From: Paracyclopina nana
Lineage: Eukaryota > Arthropoda > Copepoda > Cyclopoida > Cyclopettidae
Direction of reading: 5' to 3'
DNA length: 64,000 nucleotides
NCBI GenBank assembly: GCA_019096065.1
Contig: JAGUCH010000002.1
Coordinates: 322,501 to 386,500 of the forward strand
Made by a program: the position numbers and the translations under genes
The notes under the pieces: generated by a model
Seen by the model: only the letters and a program-made list of their open reading frames with translations
Databases searched by the model: none
What the model was told of the DNA's origin: nothing
In this document: in pieces, positions 51,276 through 63,749 of the stretch
Position numbering within the stretch: the first letter of the stretch is position 1
How the letters are laid out: each line of letters begins with the position of its first letter

Positions 51276-52483
51276 ATAACATTCCCACCTTTTTTTTGTT
51301 GACCAATCAGTTCAAGTATTTTTAAGGCGCTACCAGATAAAACTTTTGTCTACACATTATGAGTTATTTAGGCTGTTTTAAGCAAAAGCTGGCAATTCAT
51401 GAAAGCTTTAAGAGTGTAAGTTTCCCCTGAAATTCCGTAAAATTCAAATTTTGATTTTAGCGCCAATATTTTAGTGCTCGAGTAGGAGGAGCCTGTTAAT
51501 CAGCTTTACCAGACATGGAGTTTTTAGTTCAAAAATTGCTTAAATATGGCGTTTTCAATCATCTGACAGCTTCTTCATGATACTCACAATTCATAGAACT
51601 CTACTTTTTTCGTCAGAAGCCCTTCCATAGCATAGTCAGATGAAGTGTAGAAGTGCAGCTGAGATAAGAGGTCACCTTACATTATAGATCATCTTGTGTA
51701 CAGCATCTAATTACAGTCCGACTCTCGGAAACCGCGCCTAATGTAAACAAGCTTTGGCGCGGCTCGGCTGTGCGGCTGTTGCGTTTTCCGTGGGGCAACC
51801 TGCAAGTTAGCTTTTTTTAGCTACAAAGCTGTGCTCTAAACTGAACAATTAAAATTAAAGTGGGAAAACTTGACTCTGTTGTTGAGAAAAGTAAATAAAA
51901 AAGCTATTGCAATGCATATGCTATAGTATGGACCTGATAAGAAGCCTCGACTAAACAAACAAGATCAGTCAATGATCATAAGGTCAAAAGATACATAAAA
52001 AACCCACATGTATTTCAATTGCATTAATTTATTCTACTTAAATAAGTAGATGGGCGCAACAAGAACAACAAAACATAAATTGAGATGCTGCTTTTTTTCA
52101 ATAAAAGGTGCCCAATTTTGTGTAGCTCGGTGCATCACTGGTCCCATGGGATCCCAAAAAAAATGAGGAAAAAATAACTTTTCTCGGGCAATCTCAATAC
52201 AGGGAGTGAACAGGTTGAAAGCAATGATTGAAACACTTTTTTGACTGAACAGGAAAAAACTTTACTTCTTTAGGCAAAATGCTAGGATTTATTTAATTTT
52301 GGGAAGGCCACATCATTTATTTGCAAAGCAAAAAGCCATGCTTAGGTAACGTTTTCCTTATCTCTATCTAAACAGGGTATCAATGTGAATATAAAGTCAC
52401 TAGCTTTGTTAAAGCTGGCAATTGCCACTAATCTGGCAAGTGATGCATTCTTGAAAAAAAACACCAGGAAAATTGCATCGAAA

Positions 52484-55400
52484 ATGGCGGCGGATGAAAG
52501 GTAAGAGAAATCCCTAATTGCCATAATGCTTTCGACTTTGTGCACATTCCTTGGTTAGAAGTAGAACATCGCTAGGGCAGTTGATTTCACATGCTTTTTC
52601 TCAGCTCCTTGACTTTTGTGGACATGTATAAGGCCATATCTATCCTTGGTTCCGGATCTTTTGGCATGGTTCTTGAGGCCCAGGTCTTAGGAGAGGACAA
52701 CACCAGACATGCAGTGAAAATCATCGAGAATTCACAGTATGAGTATAAGGAACTATGGCTTCGGTTACGTAGTACAGTCAGCGCACCCTAGTGTGGAAAG
52801 GCGTGTAGTATGTGCACCATAGAGGCAGCGACATATAAATTCGTAACTTGCCAAAAAATTGGCCTTCTCCTCTGATTTATCAAAAATTCATAAAATAATA
52901 ATGAATGTTTCATGCTACTATGTGAACAAAAAATCCGGCCAATCAGCTAAAATAAACCGGGAAAATGCTGGTTCTTGAATTGCAAACTAATTTGAAAATT
53001 TCCGCCTTTTTTATCAGAGTAGAGTTAAAAAAATGTTGGCTTTTATAATGCTACCAGATAAAAACTTTTGTCAACACATAAAGAGTGATTCGGGCTGTTT
53101 TATGCTAAAACTGGCAATTTATAGAAGCTCTTAGCATTTAGTCCAAAAAAAATTTTTTTTCACTTTTCCTTCAAAGAGTCATGCGTAAACAGCTGTACTA
53201 CCTAACTGTTGCGCCATCTACCATGATTAATTTCAAAATCAGCTCTTATAGGATGAAATACATTGAGCGTGAGATTGACATCCTCAGCAAACTGGAACAT
53301 CCCAATCTGCTGAGATACATTAGAGCGTGGAAGGAGACAACTCCATACGGTATGAGGATCTTTGATGATTACATTTTCAATTTGATCAAATTTTTTTTTA
53401 AGATTTTCATATTGAAGTTGGAGAGGATAAGTGCAAAAAACCGGGTGATTCTAGTCGGCTTCTAAACCTTGATAAACAGCCATGCACCTTCATAGCAACA
53501 GAGGTGTGTCAGTCTGGCACACTCTCTGATTACATCAAGACCCGCACTGAAGTGAACTACCAAGAAAGCAAGGAGTACTTTCAGCAAATAACCAATGGTC
53601 TGCACTACCTCCACTCTCATGGCATCATCCACAGGTATTCAACTGCTTCATATCCCAACCAGAAATTCGGAGCAATCACCGAAATTGCCAGACAAATCTT
53701 TTTTTTTTGTCCTACTTTAAAAAGTCACCAACATGCACAACATTTTCAAGTTAGTGTTAGCTTTAGGATCACGTATCAAACAGATAAAATAGGGCGTTTT
53801 GTTATCAGTATTTTGCTTTATTTTCACCTCAAAAATTGATGTGTGCAAAATCAGCTCTATTTGGCATTCATTCTATGTTCTTTTTATGCATTCACTATTT
53901 TCAAACTGTCATTAACTTGCTACAAATGAATCAATTGGGTCCATATAGGTTTTTTTGCTCATATTGTGTTCTGTCCCAAGATGATCTATAGTATAAGGTG
54001 AGCTCAATGCCAAGCTTTAACATACAATTTATGTTTTGCCTAGTTTTGACAAGATAGGTCTCCTTGTGCCAAAAACAAACCCAAAACTAGCATATTATGG
54101 CAACTTTTTTTTACCTAGGAAGGAAAACTTTGAAATTTGACACGCAAGGAAACTTTAGGGATTTCTTGGTTTATTGTTGCGTTTGCTCTCCTTGGTTGCT
54201 GGTGAGCCATTTTCGGGGGTTCTGTGCGCTTGAAATCTGTCTACTGCCAAAATAACACTCAGTAGAGCTTGTACATTTTTATACCAAAGAGTTTATGTCT
54301 ATGAAAAATTAACTACCTTGCAATGTAAGTGAAATAAAAAACACCAATCAACAGCTTATGGAAGGAAAGCTTGGAAAAATTTCTGGTTGGGATTAACTTT
54401 GTTAATGACTCTAAAAGACTGGCTGCTTTTTTGTTGCAGAGATTTGAAGCCTGAAAATGTCCTTTTCAGCCTGAACGGACAAATCAGAGTGGCAGACTTT
54501 GGGCTTGCGAAAGTCCAAGAATCTGAAGATCAGAGTCACACTTGTGATATTGGGACCTTTAAGTATTGGAGCCCTGAAATGTGGGAGGGAAAGAAGTATA
54601 GTAGTAAAACTGACATTTATTCCCTCGGTGTCATCTTTGCCATGTTGCTTAGCCGCATTCCAATCAAGTTCAAGGATAGACGTGTTGATGTTCAAGAGTT
54701 GCGTGGATTGTCCGATGATGACATTCAATTGCTGAAAAAGATGCTCAGTAGGGATCCGAAGGATAGGCCAGAGGCCTGGCAAATTAGTGTCCACCTGCTC
54801 AAAAACAGTGCTTCTAGTGATTACTCCTCTTGGTTTGACAGCTTGTATCAACCAATCAAAATAGTGAGGGTGGAAGGAGACACCCTGATTATTAATGCCA
54901 AGATTTGGCAAAGCAAGGTGCACGTGGTGACCATATCACCAAGGACTGATGGTCCATCAACAACCTATCAAAAGATGAAAATGTTAAGCCACAGCAAACA
55001 TCCTAATGTGGTCAGCACCATCATGGATTGGGAGCAAACCAACCCCAAAGGTATAATAAGTCGCCCAAATTCTGTTGTCACCTAAGATAATTATTTCATA
55101 TTGCATTTTCTACCAAGGTTGGGACAAAAAGCTTTTGAGTCAAATACAAGGTGTTTCAACTACCTCACTAGACTCAATAGATGGAGTACTGAGCCTTGAC
55201 TTCTTAAAGCTGGATACCATGGAGGGGGATCACTTTTATACGGCAACAGAGTTCTGCAAAGGCAGAACTCTACAAGATTTCATCAATGAAAATGCGCAAG
55301 TTAACACAAGACAATTTCGTGTGGAGGCATGGAAACTAATCCACGGAATCCTTGAAGGGCTCAAATACCTTGAAGGCCGGAACATCATGTTCACTGTGAG

Positions 55401-58400
55401 GTAACATAATTTTTTCTCTACCGGTAACAGAAAAATGAATCCCTACCATGCTCAGCAAAAATTGAGCCTTGCCAAAAAACCCTGAAATATGCTCCTTTGT
55501 TATTACTATGCAACACATTGCTTTTTGGTGTAATCCTTTGTGGAGCATTGCTTTGGGTCAAGCATTCAGATAGCCAAAATTGCTTACTAGTAGCTTTTCA
55601 ATAATGAATACTACTTGATTATTCAAGAACGATTCAGGAACATTCATTAAAGAAACTCCAAAAATGGGTAGCCTAATATCATCAGTTACAGCTGATATTT
55701 TGACACAAAATTGACCTTGTTAAGAGTTTCATGCTTTCTCAACAGTTGTGTAGAAGTATGTAATTATGCATAAGCTTGTTTAGCACTTGCAAACTCTTTT
55801 GGCCTTCGATTCTCCTGGTTGTGGCAAGACTGGTCTCCTAGTGCCAAAAGCTAAAGAAAAGCTTATGGCAACCTTTTACAGCTAGGAACAAAAACTGTGA
55901 AATGTGGATAATAGCATTTTTACACAAAGGCCATTTTTTGGTCTTTGTTACACCTAGTTTTGACAAGATTGCTCTCCTAGTGCCAAAAATTAACCAAAAC
56001 CAGCATATTTTTGACAACTTTTTTGAGGTAGGAGCAAAAATCATGTAAAATGTAGCATTGCCTTAGCTAAATTGCATTTATTGGCCTTTTTTTTCTCCTA
56101 GTTGTGACAAGACTGCTCTACTAGTGCCAAAAAAACTAACCGAAACTAGCACATTTTGGCTACTTTTTTGAGCTAGAAGTGAATACTTTGTAATTTGAAT
56201 AATTAGGCTAAGCTGTTTGAATCTGTGCTTGAACTTTTGGCATTTCTATGTTTTAGTGTTGCCCTCCTTGGTTGCAGGCAAGCCAATTTCGGGAATTCTG
56301 TGCCCTGGATATATGGCCCCTGCCAAAATAACCCAGCACTGCACACAGGGCAAAACTGACTTTATTTGTATGTTGCAAATTTTTCCGCCAAACCATGCAT
56401 AGCTTCTATGGAGGAGCCTTATAATCATGCACAGTGGATTTCAATCAATGTAAATTGGTAGATAAAGATTCACATTTAGCACAAAAAAAAAAACCACAAA
56501 TTGTTTTCAACTCGGACAACTCAGCGCTGAGATATTGGCGTTACAATTTGAGCCCAGTCCAAGTTTGCGCATGCTTTTTCTCATACCTAAAGCCAGAATG
56601 CTGAGTTGGCTATGAACCAAAAAGTGGCTCAAATTTTTCATGTAGCTTCATAATTTGACCATATTTTTTACCTCAGGCTGCTCAGGGCTCAGTTCTGGAG
56701 TTTGCTTGTTTACTGAATAGACTGCTGAGACAAGTGAAATAAATAACTGAGATAGCAACATTGCTATGAAGCAATGAACGTTAGCTAATGTCATGCCATT
56801 TCCAAAACAGTGAATGGTTTTCAAATCGGACAACTCAGCGCTGAGATATTGGCGTTACAATTTGAGCTCAGTCCGAGTTTGCGCTGGTTTTTTCACCTGC
56901 CTAGAATCAGAATACTGAGTTGGCTCTGAAGCACAAAGTGGCTCAGTTTTTCATGCAGTTTCAGGATATGACCATATTTTTTACCTCAGGCTGCTCAGGG
57001 GTCAGCACTGGAGCTTGCATGTATACTTTATAGACTGCTGAGACAGGCGAAACCCAAATAAACAGGAAAATGGCAATTTTGAGGCACTAGAATGTAATTT
57101 TACGAAAAAGTTGATAAAATAACATTCGTAGAGCTCGGGCTGGGATTTCCAAAACTGTCTTTGGTTTGGCTTAAAGCCAAAGGACAACTGAGATACAGGC
57201 AACTTTCTTATACGCTGCATTTTGACAACTTTTTTGAGCTCAAATGAAATGGCATGTTGAGGCGGCTGCAATGGTGCAAAAATTACATTTTAATAATGTT
57301 CCTGCAATGAGTTATGAATAATTTACTAATTTGACCTCAATTAATGGGGCTGCTCCCTAACAAACACGAAACTGACAATTTTGAGGCATTATAATCTAAT
57401 ATTTTGAAAAAGTTGATAAAATAACAATTGTAGAGCTTGGGCTGTGATTTCCAAAACTGTCTTTGGTTTGGCTCTAGGCCCAAGGACGACGGAGAAAATT
57501 GCAACTTTCTTATACGCCGCGTTTTGACGACTTTTTTGGGCTCAAATTAAAGGGCGCACTGACCCAATTCCAAATATGTGCTAAAAATTACGGATATGTT
57601 TCGCAACAACAAAATTACGGCCGTTTTAGTCCGTATTTAATGTGGTACCTTTTTCGCTCAATTTTTCCGTCAAACCATTGTGTCTATGGTGGAGCCTTAT
57701 AATCATGCACAGTGGATGCTTCAATTTTCAGTTTTCTAGGCTTTCTGAAAAGACAACAAATCAATGTAAATTGGTAGAAATAGATTAACATTTAGCCCAA
57801 AAAAAAAAGTTGAAAGTTGATACGGGCAAATTCAATTTTGCACAAACACAACTTTTTTGGGATGAGCATGAAAACGGCATTTTTATCCACAGTGTACTCA
57901 TATATGCAGTATGATACAGCTACCAGTAAAAAATAATATTTTTGTTTAGCAGGAACATAAACAGTTGATAATCACCCTAAAAAAGTGAAAAAAAAAAACA
58001 TAACTTTAGATTTTGACCAAAATGTACAAATTAAAGATTTTTAGCCCAGTGTGGGATGCTGGAATGGGCAAGGTTATTTGCATATCTCTTTTTATTTTAG
58101 CAAGCTTGATTGAAAATTCCAAACAATCTGAAGCAGTTAAAAAGCTGTAAGTTGCCTGATATAAAATAATGATTATTTTGCAGCTGCCTGCAGCCTTCAA
58201 ACATCACAATTTCCGATGAGGGCATTCCCAAAATTGGCGGCTTCTTTGGTTGCCAGGACGGATTCTATGCTTGTCCAGACATTGGAAGTGGAGCCGATCA
58301 CCTCAGTGATGTGTATTCACTCGGAGTCATTGCATTCCAAATGTTAAGAAAAACTTCCACTCCTTCAGCTCTACAAGCAAAGATTGAAGAATTCAAGTCA

Positions 58401-59090
58401 TCTACTCATCCTTGTGCCAAGCTACTCTGCTCAATGGTCAGTGAACCATCAGTGAGACCAAGTGCATCACAAATACTTCAGCATGAAGTATTTGTAAATC
58501 TTGGTGATCCTGACTTCCATGGATGGTCAATTAGGCATAATGGCAATTATGTCTACACTGCCAAGGATTATGGTTGTGCCCAAGTGGAGTACAACAAGCC
58601 AGAAAGGTGCAAATGCTCAATTTCTTTTTCACATCACACCTAACACAGCTTTTCCACCATGAATTCCAGACCATGGAGAATTGGGAGAATTGTGCCCATC
58701 CCGAATGGAGCCAAGGAAGTCGCTGATGGCTATGAAGCTCACATTCTCATGGGGAGAGGAGCAAATGTGAAAGGAAAAGTGTTTTTGTACTCCAAGGAAG
58801 CTGGAAATTATTTTGCTACTCAATTTTCCTTTGATGAAAGTGTTGGAGAAGAAGTGGCTTTTATGCAAATCAATGGAGTTGATCACTTGGGTGCAATTGT
58901 TGACTTGGACAAACAGCAAACATTGGGAGACACCAAAGTGATCCAATTCAGACCATTATGGTTTCCTGGTGAAGAAAATGAGCCAAACACGCTTATCGCG
59001 CTCAATATTTTTACCAAAGATATCATGGGTGAAACAAAAATTGGGTTGAAACTGCACTTTGCTGCCGCATTTAACTGCACTGTGGGATAA
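52484..59090 (+). CDS. PKR-like kinase-pseudokinase protein, copy B
   Basis: Eight exons: 52484-52500, 52605-52736, 53252-53349, 53418-53634, 54440-55050, 55118-55400, 58184-58606, 58649-59090. They join in frame to 740 aa. The architecture and catalytic residues equal copy A: Lys44, HRDLKPEN, VADFG in kinase 1; a degenerate HRD (VSC) and DFG (GFF) in kinase 2. The first 155 residues differ at only two positions by my reading. From the activation loop to helix G the copies differ at about 20 of 60 positions with compensating small indels (TGTFLFWSPEML against IGTFKYWSPEMW; SPIPITDR against SRIPIKFKDR). About 75 identical residues then follow. The C-terminal domain differs in many residues and has a different last segment (LKLHFAAAFNCTVG). 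Frame and splice sites are intact, so this is a second working gene by sequence. Confidence 0.83.
55401..58183. repeat. Intron 6 of kinase B, enlarged by local duplications
   Basis: It contains three copies of the CTAGTGCCAAAA block (55800-56180). A roughly 310-bp direct duplication follows (CGGACAACTCAGCGCTGAGA at about 56510 and 56830). A second duplication of about 120 bases contains CCAAAACTGTCTTTGGTTTG (57160 and 57455). MITE-derived pieces lie at 56431-56490 and 57711-57900. This explains the 1.6-kb excess over copy A. Confidence 0.7.
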
Positions 59091-59723
59091 AGCGACTGAA
59101 AAAAGTTCACCCTAAAAAGTTGCCGAGTGTGCACACTAGGAAGGTTGTACAGCAACATTAATTTGATTTTTGTCAATGACTGAATTATATTCAAAATCAC
59201 TTATAGAAAAATCAAAGTTTTTAACAGACCGTGGGCCTATCTCATTCCTACTTTTGATACATCGATTCGGATTCGATTTTTCAATTTTGGGCCCAAACCC
59301 CTTGTCACCATGTGGTTTGATGGGGTTTCAAGTTCGGCGGCCCCCAGGATGCTCTAAGGGGGTCAAATGGGGCCTAGTCTTTTCAGCTGATTGAAACAAG
59401 GCAAATCTAAGCAGGGGCGTGGCTGGAGGAGTGGAGGGCAACCAAAATCAACTATGCCCCAATTCTTGAGGGCCATAGGGGGTGTCCAGATGTCAGTGGT
59501 AAAAAAGTTGGAAAATGTCCTCAGCAAGGCCAAAAAAAAGGCCAAAATTTGCGTTTTTGGACTCTACTTTGAGGTCGATTTTCTCCAAAGTCCCCGGATG
59601 GATTTTGGATTTTTTTGCTTTGAATGGTAGATAAAGATCCAAATTGTCACCAAAAAAAAATTTGGGATGGTGTTAGTTCTTGTTTGTCTGCTACGAGCTC
59701 TCGAAGTTGGACAAAATTCACTT

Positions 59724-60290
59724 TTTCGCAGTAGTAGCAAAATGGCAACAAAATCCATCCGGGGACTTTGGAGAAAGCAAAATTCTTGATAATTTGCAAA
59801 TATTAAAATTTTCAGCTGTTTTTCAAGTAACTTTAATAAATGGTTTGCAACATATTTATTTTAAATGTCAGCTGTTTTTCCCAAAAAAATCTGCTGATTA
59901 AAAAAAAGTTTTTTTTGGAATTTTTTAAAAATATTGAAATATTCAGCTGTTTTCCCAAATAAATTCAGAGGATTGTAAAAAAAATAATTATATTTTTTAT
60001 AAAATAATAAGAATACATATTTCTGCACATATTGCAAATATTCACAAAAGGAGCCAGAAAACCCAATAAAAAGCCAAATTTTGATCTGTTCTGGCCATTT
60101 TGAGACAAAAAGCCAATTTGCAGTAAATCCCAAGTTGGCGATTTAAAAAAAAACAACCAAAAAATAAATAAAATGTTTTGCTAGAAGAGGAGAAAAGGAG
60201 TGTATAAAATGGCCATAATTGAGATTCGTAAAGGTAAGCATTACTACAAACTTCCCATTTGTGCACAGTGGGGGAAAATGCGCGCGTCTT
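59724..60290. other. Spacer right of the kinase duplication
   Basis: Very AT-rich, no frame of interest. Confidence 0.4.
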
Positions 60291-60340
60291 ACCAGGCAAA
60301 AGTGGGATGTGCGCAGCCGCGAGATTCCACTGTGCATCTC
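60264..60340. repeat. Short element with CACAGTGG / CCACTGTG ends
   Basis: TGCACAGTGGGGG and TTCCACTGTGCA flank about 50 GC-rich bases. The tips match the CACAGTGG MITE family, but the interior does not, so it is either a minimal derivative or coincidence. Confidence 0.3.
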
Positions 60341-60349
60341 AGTTTGCGC

Positions 60350-60492
60350 GCTCAATCGTGAACAAGTTTCCACTGTGGAGACTTTAGTTTGTCTTTGGAG
60401 TCAAAACGTGACAGTTTCTTCACTGTTGTAATTTGACAGCAAAAAGAAGAAAAAACGACCACCTGCTTCGCGTGCAATATCTATTTATATAA
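60350..60492 (+). other. Putative untranslated first exon
   Basis: A CG-containing stretch ends in a good donor, TATAAG|GTGAGTG at 60492/60493. It could be the 5' UTR exon of the gene whose ATG lies at 62053. No promoter motif is identified. Confidence 0.35.
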
Positions 60493-61045
60493 GGTGAGTG
60501 CATTTTTATCTTGAAAGTGATTTCCATGGGCTGTAATTCAGTTTTGAGCAATTTTCATTTTGAAACTTAATTTTGAGCGTGGCTTTGTTAACATCAAATA
60601 TCTATTTGTGAAGTGAGCGTTTTTTATATTGAAAGTGATTTCTCCATGGGATGTAATTCAGTTTTGGGCAATTTTCATATTGAAACTTGATTTTGAGCGT
60701 TACTTCATTTACATTAAATATCTATTTGTGAAGTGAGCGTTTTTTTAAATTGAAAGTGATTTCCATGGGCTGTAATTCAGTTCTGGACAATTTTCATTTT
60801 GAAACTTGTTTTTAAACGTTACTTTATTTACATTAAATATCTATTTATAACAAGTGAGTGCTTTTTTATCTTGAAAGTGATTTCCATGGGATGTAATTCA
60901 GTTTTGGGCAATTTTCATTTAGAATCTTGATTTTGAGCGTGGCTTCATTAACATTAAATATCTATTTATCAAGAAGGTGTTTTTTATATCGAAAGTGATT
61001 ATCATGGGCTGTTATTCAGTTTTGAGCAATTTTCATATTGAAAGC
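60470..61045. repeat. About 118-bp tandem repeat carrying the splice-donor motif
   Basis: About five copies contain AATATCTATTTGTGAAGTGAG, TGATTTCCATGGGCTGTAAT and CAGTTTTGAGCAATTTTCAT. The first copy overlaps the donor TATAAG|GTGAGTG. Later copies keep a donor-like GAAGTGAGCG at the same place. Confidence 0.88.
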
Positions 61046-62051
61046 CTTATTTTTTTCAACATTTGGGAATCTTGACATTTATAACAATACAATGTCATAA
61101 CTTCAGCTCATTTATACTTCTGCTTAAATTAGCAAGAAAAGTTTACAATTTGCCAATATTTAAAGTTGAATTCAGTTAATTTAAGGCATTTGAAATTGAG
61201 CCAATAAATAATCAATTTATTTTGGGCCCCCAATAAAAAAGTTCACAGAGTTGACAAAAACAATTTTAGTTCACATCAAGGAAAGAATTAAAGTTTTTCT
61301 TTTATCCATTGTTGTTACATTTTCCCAGTGTTTATGAAGCAATCAATGGCTTGAAGGCAAGTTTTCCCTTTTATTTTCCCAGGTGGGAATTTTTCAGGCT
61401 TTTTTTACAGTCTTGCAATTTTGCCTTGACACTCGCCCACGCTCAGTTCAATTTTGTTTCTGGGGGGCAAAATTATGCTAATTTTGTTTGAAGAGTACAA
61501 TAATTTTGTATTCAGGAAATATGAGGCATTTTTCACCGCATCCAATTTGGCAAAATAGATATTATTTTGTTTTTCGAATCCTCTAGCTTTTTCCCGCCCT
61601 TTTTTTGAATTCACAAAAGAAAGCGCCAAATTCTTCAAGTTCAACAGTTTCATTTTTTAGCCTGATTATTTTGGCAAAATGCCAAAAATACAAAATCTAA
61701 GCCAAAACTTTTGGCATTTCCCTTAAAAAAATTTTTTAATCTTTTTATTACTTAAGTTTTTAACATTTGGCATTTTCGAGGCATTTTCGGCTCTTAACTA
61801 TAGATTAAATTAAAAATCAGCGTTACCAGATATGTACATATAAATAAAATACAAATTATTGCAAAATTAGGATTTGTACCAGATGTGTACATTTCAGTAA
61901 TTGAAATTGGGTGATTTTGGCTTTTTCCAGCAATGTTTGGCTCCTTCCTGAAATCCATGTCTGGGAGGAGCTAACCCGTTTGGCCATTTCAAAAGTTTGC
62001 TGTATTTTAAGCTAGAAGCAAAAAAGAGCTTTCTCCTTGCTTTGTTTTCAG
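61046..62051. other. Intron 1 remainder of the right-end gene
   Basis: AT-rich, no frame or repeat of note. It ends in the acceptor TTGTTTTCAG. Confidence 0.4.
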
Positions 62052-62052
62052 T

Positions 62053-63292
62053 ATGAAAGAGTCTGAAGAGTGCAAAAGCAGCAGGAAAATCGAGGAATTG
62101 ATCGATTTGTGCTCGGATTATGGCAAGCAATTTGACGCACAAAATCCACAAGAAATATCCGCGGCAATGTTCCATCATCATCACCAATTTGGGGCAATTA
62201 ACTTCTACTCCACCAGTGAAAAGTGGTCATCACCAGTGAATACCTTAAATGCCCACCAGCCAAACAGGTAAGGCCATCATGCATCAATTTAAAAACAAAA
62301 TATTGAATTTGAAAATCACAAAAAAAATTATAATCATAATCACACAAATCAAAAAAAAATATTTTTTTAGATTCGATTTTCAAAAAATTCTATTTCAATA
62401 TTTCTTTAAAAGCCTCAAAAAAATTCTTTTTTTTAGGCTACAGTCAATTTTAAGAAATTCTTTAAAGTCAAAGTTAAAAAATTATTTAAAGTCAATTTTA
62501 AGAAATTCTTTAAAGTCAATTTTAAGAAATTCTTTAAAGTCAAATTCAATTTTAAAGAATTCTCTTAAAAGTCAAAGTCAATTCTAAGAAATTCTTCAAA
62601 GTCAAAGTCAATTTTAAGAATTTCTTAAAGGTCAAAGTCAATTATAATAAATCTTTAAAACTCAATTTGAAAAGTAACAATCAAAAAACATTTTACTTTA
62701 TTTGCATGGAAAACATTTTTAAAAAGTCGCGAAATTTTGCAAAAAAGGTTATTCATCAAAAAAAAGTTCTTAAGATGCGCTCAAAGTCAACAAAAATAAT
62801 CCACTGTGATCCGTGTTTTTATTATTGTTTCAAATTATGGCATTTAATTCCGGGCATTATTTTGGCAGAAAATTGTGTGCCATTTTGTTTGTGCACAGTG
62901 AGCCCAAATTCACACCTGCTTTGCTCATAAGTGCCTTCAAGGTGAATGGGCACAGTGTGGCATAACTATTATCATGTTGTTGCTCAAGTTTTCACGTGGG
63001 CGTCACACTTATTATCGTGATATCCAATATGGCCCAAAAAAGGCCTTTTCCTCATTCAAAAATGAGTAAATGGTCCAATTTCAAGGTTTGACACCTTTTA
63101 AAATCAGCCCACAAAATTATGCTGACTCATTCAAATACTCTTTTTGTTGTTGTTTTGTTTGTTTACAGTATGCTGGTCGTGGCCCGGCACGCCTCGTCAG
63201 CCAGCCCGCACGGGCGACAGCTGACTTTGTTGACATTGTCAACAAAAGTGCTGATTCATTGTTCTAAATCAACTTCAACTGGCGAAAATTGA
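62053..63292 (+). CDS. Unrecognised gene, three-exon model (weak)
   Basis: The exon at 62053-62267 begins with ATG directly after a good acceptor and ends CAAACAG|GTAAGG. The exon at 63169-63292 follows the acceptor TTGTTTACAG and closes the frame with TGA, giving 112 aa. Features are KIEELIDLCSDYGKQF, then AAMFHHHHQFGAINFYSTSE with a His run, then MLVVARHASSASPHGR. I recognise no domain. The last exon is the founder of a tandem repeat to its right, so the true 3' end may lie elsewhere, including beyond the window. The first of these two exons is much more convincing than the second. Confidence 0.35.
62430..62665. repeat. AT-rich minisatellite (AATTTTAAGAAATTCTTTAA)
   Basis: About eight copies of a 24-bp unit (TTTAAAGTCAATTTTAAGAA plus ATTC), with a GTCAAAGTCAATT variant, in the second intron of the right-end gene. 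Confidence 0.85.
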
Positions 63293-63620
63293 AAAACATC
63301 CCAAAAAGATCAAAGTTTATAACGGACTAAGCTAGCCAGTACGGACGACAGCTGACTTTGTTTACATTTTCAAAAAGTGCTGATTCATTGTTCTAAATCA
63401 ACTTCAACTGGCGAAAATTGAAAAACATCCCAAAAAGATCAAAGTTTATAACGGACTAAGCTAGCCAGTACGGACGACAGCTGACTTTGTTTACATTTTC
63501 AAAAAGTGCTGATTCATGGCGTTGGGAAATCAATCAGGAAAAATATATTAAATTGGCTCTTACAAATTAATATTTAAAACTTCAAGCTAGCCCGGACGGA
63601 CGTCAGCTGACTTTTAACGA
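63195..63620. repeat. About 130-bp tandem repeat derived from an exon
   Basis: Copies begin near 63196, 63333, 63463 and (diverged) 63588. Shared landmarks are GACGACAGCTGACTTTGTTT, AAAAGTGCTGATTCATTG and AAAGTTTATAACGGACTAAG. The first copy lies within the putative last exon. Confidence 0.88.
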
Positions 63621-63749
63621 CTTTTTTTGCCAAATTCAACTGGCAAAAAGTGCAAAACAAATTGTTTGGCGTAGGAGTCAGTCTGTCCATTAGATGACAT
63701 CATCTATCATGCCATAATTAAGGACCTTCGCAAAATGCCAACTGCATCA

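Larger units (their letters stand above)
51275..59723 (+). repeat. Tandem duplication unit B (kinase gene 2)
   Basis: Direct copy of unit A. The upstream 1.2 kb and exons 1-4 with their introns are nearly identical. Introns 4 and 6 are longer by added repeat blocks. Confidence 0.85.

Noticed and set aside
60042-60373. Overlapping minus-strand frames of 76-90 codons
   Set aside because: Low-complexity Phe/Lys-rich or mixed products in AT-rich DNA; no start context or splice partner.
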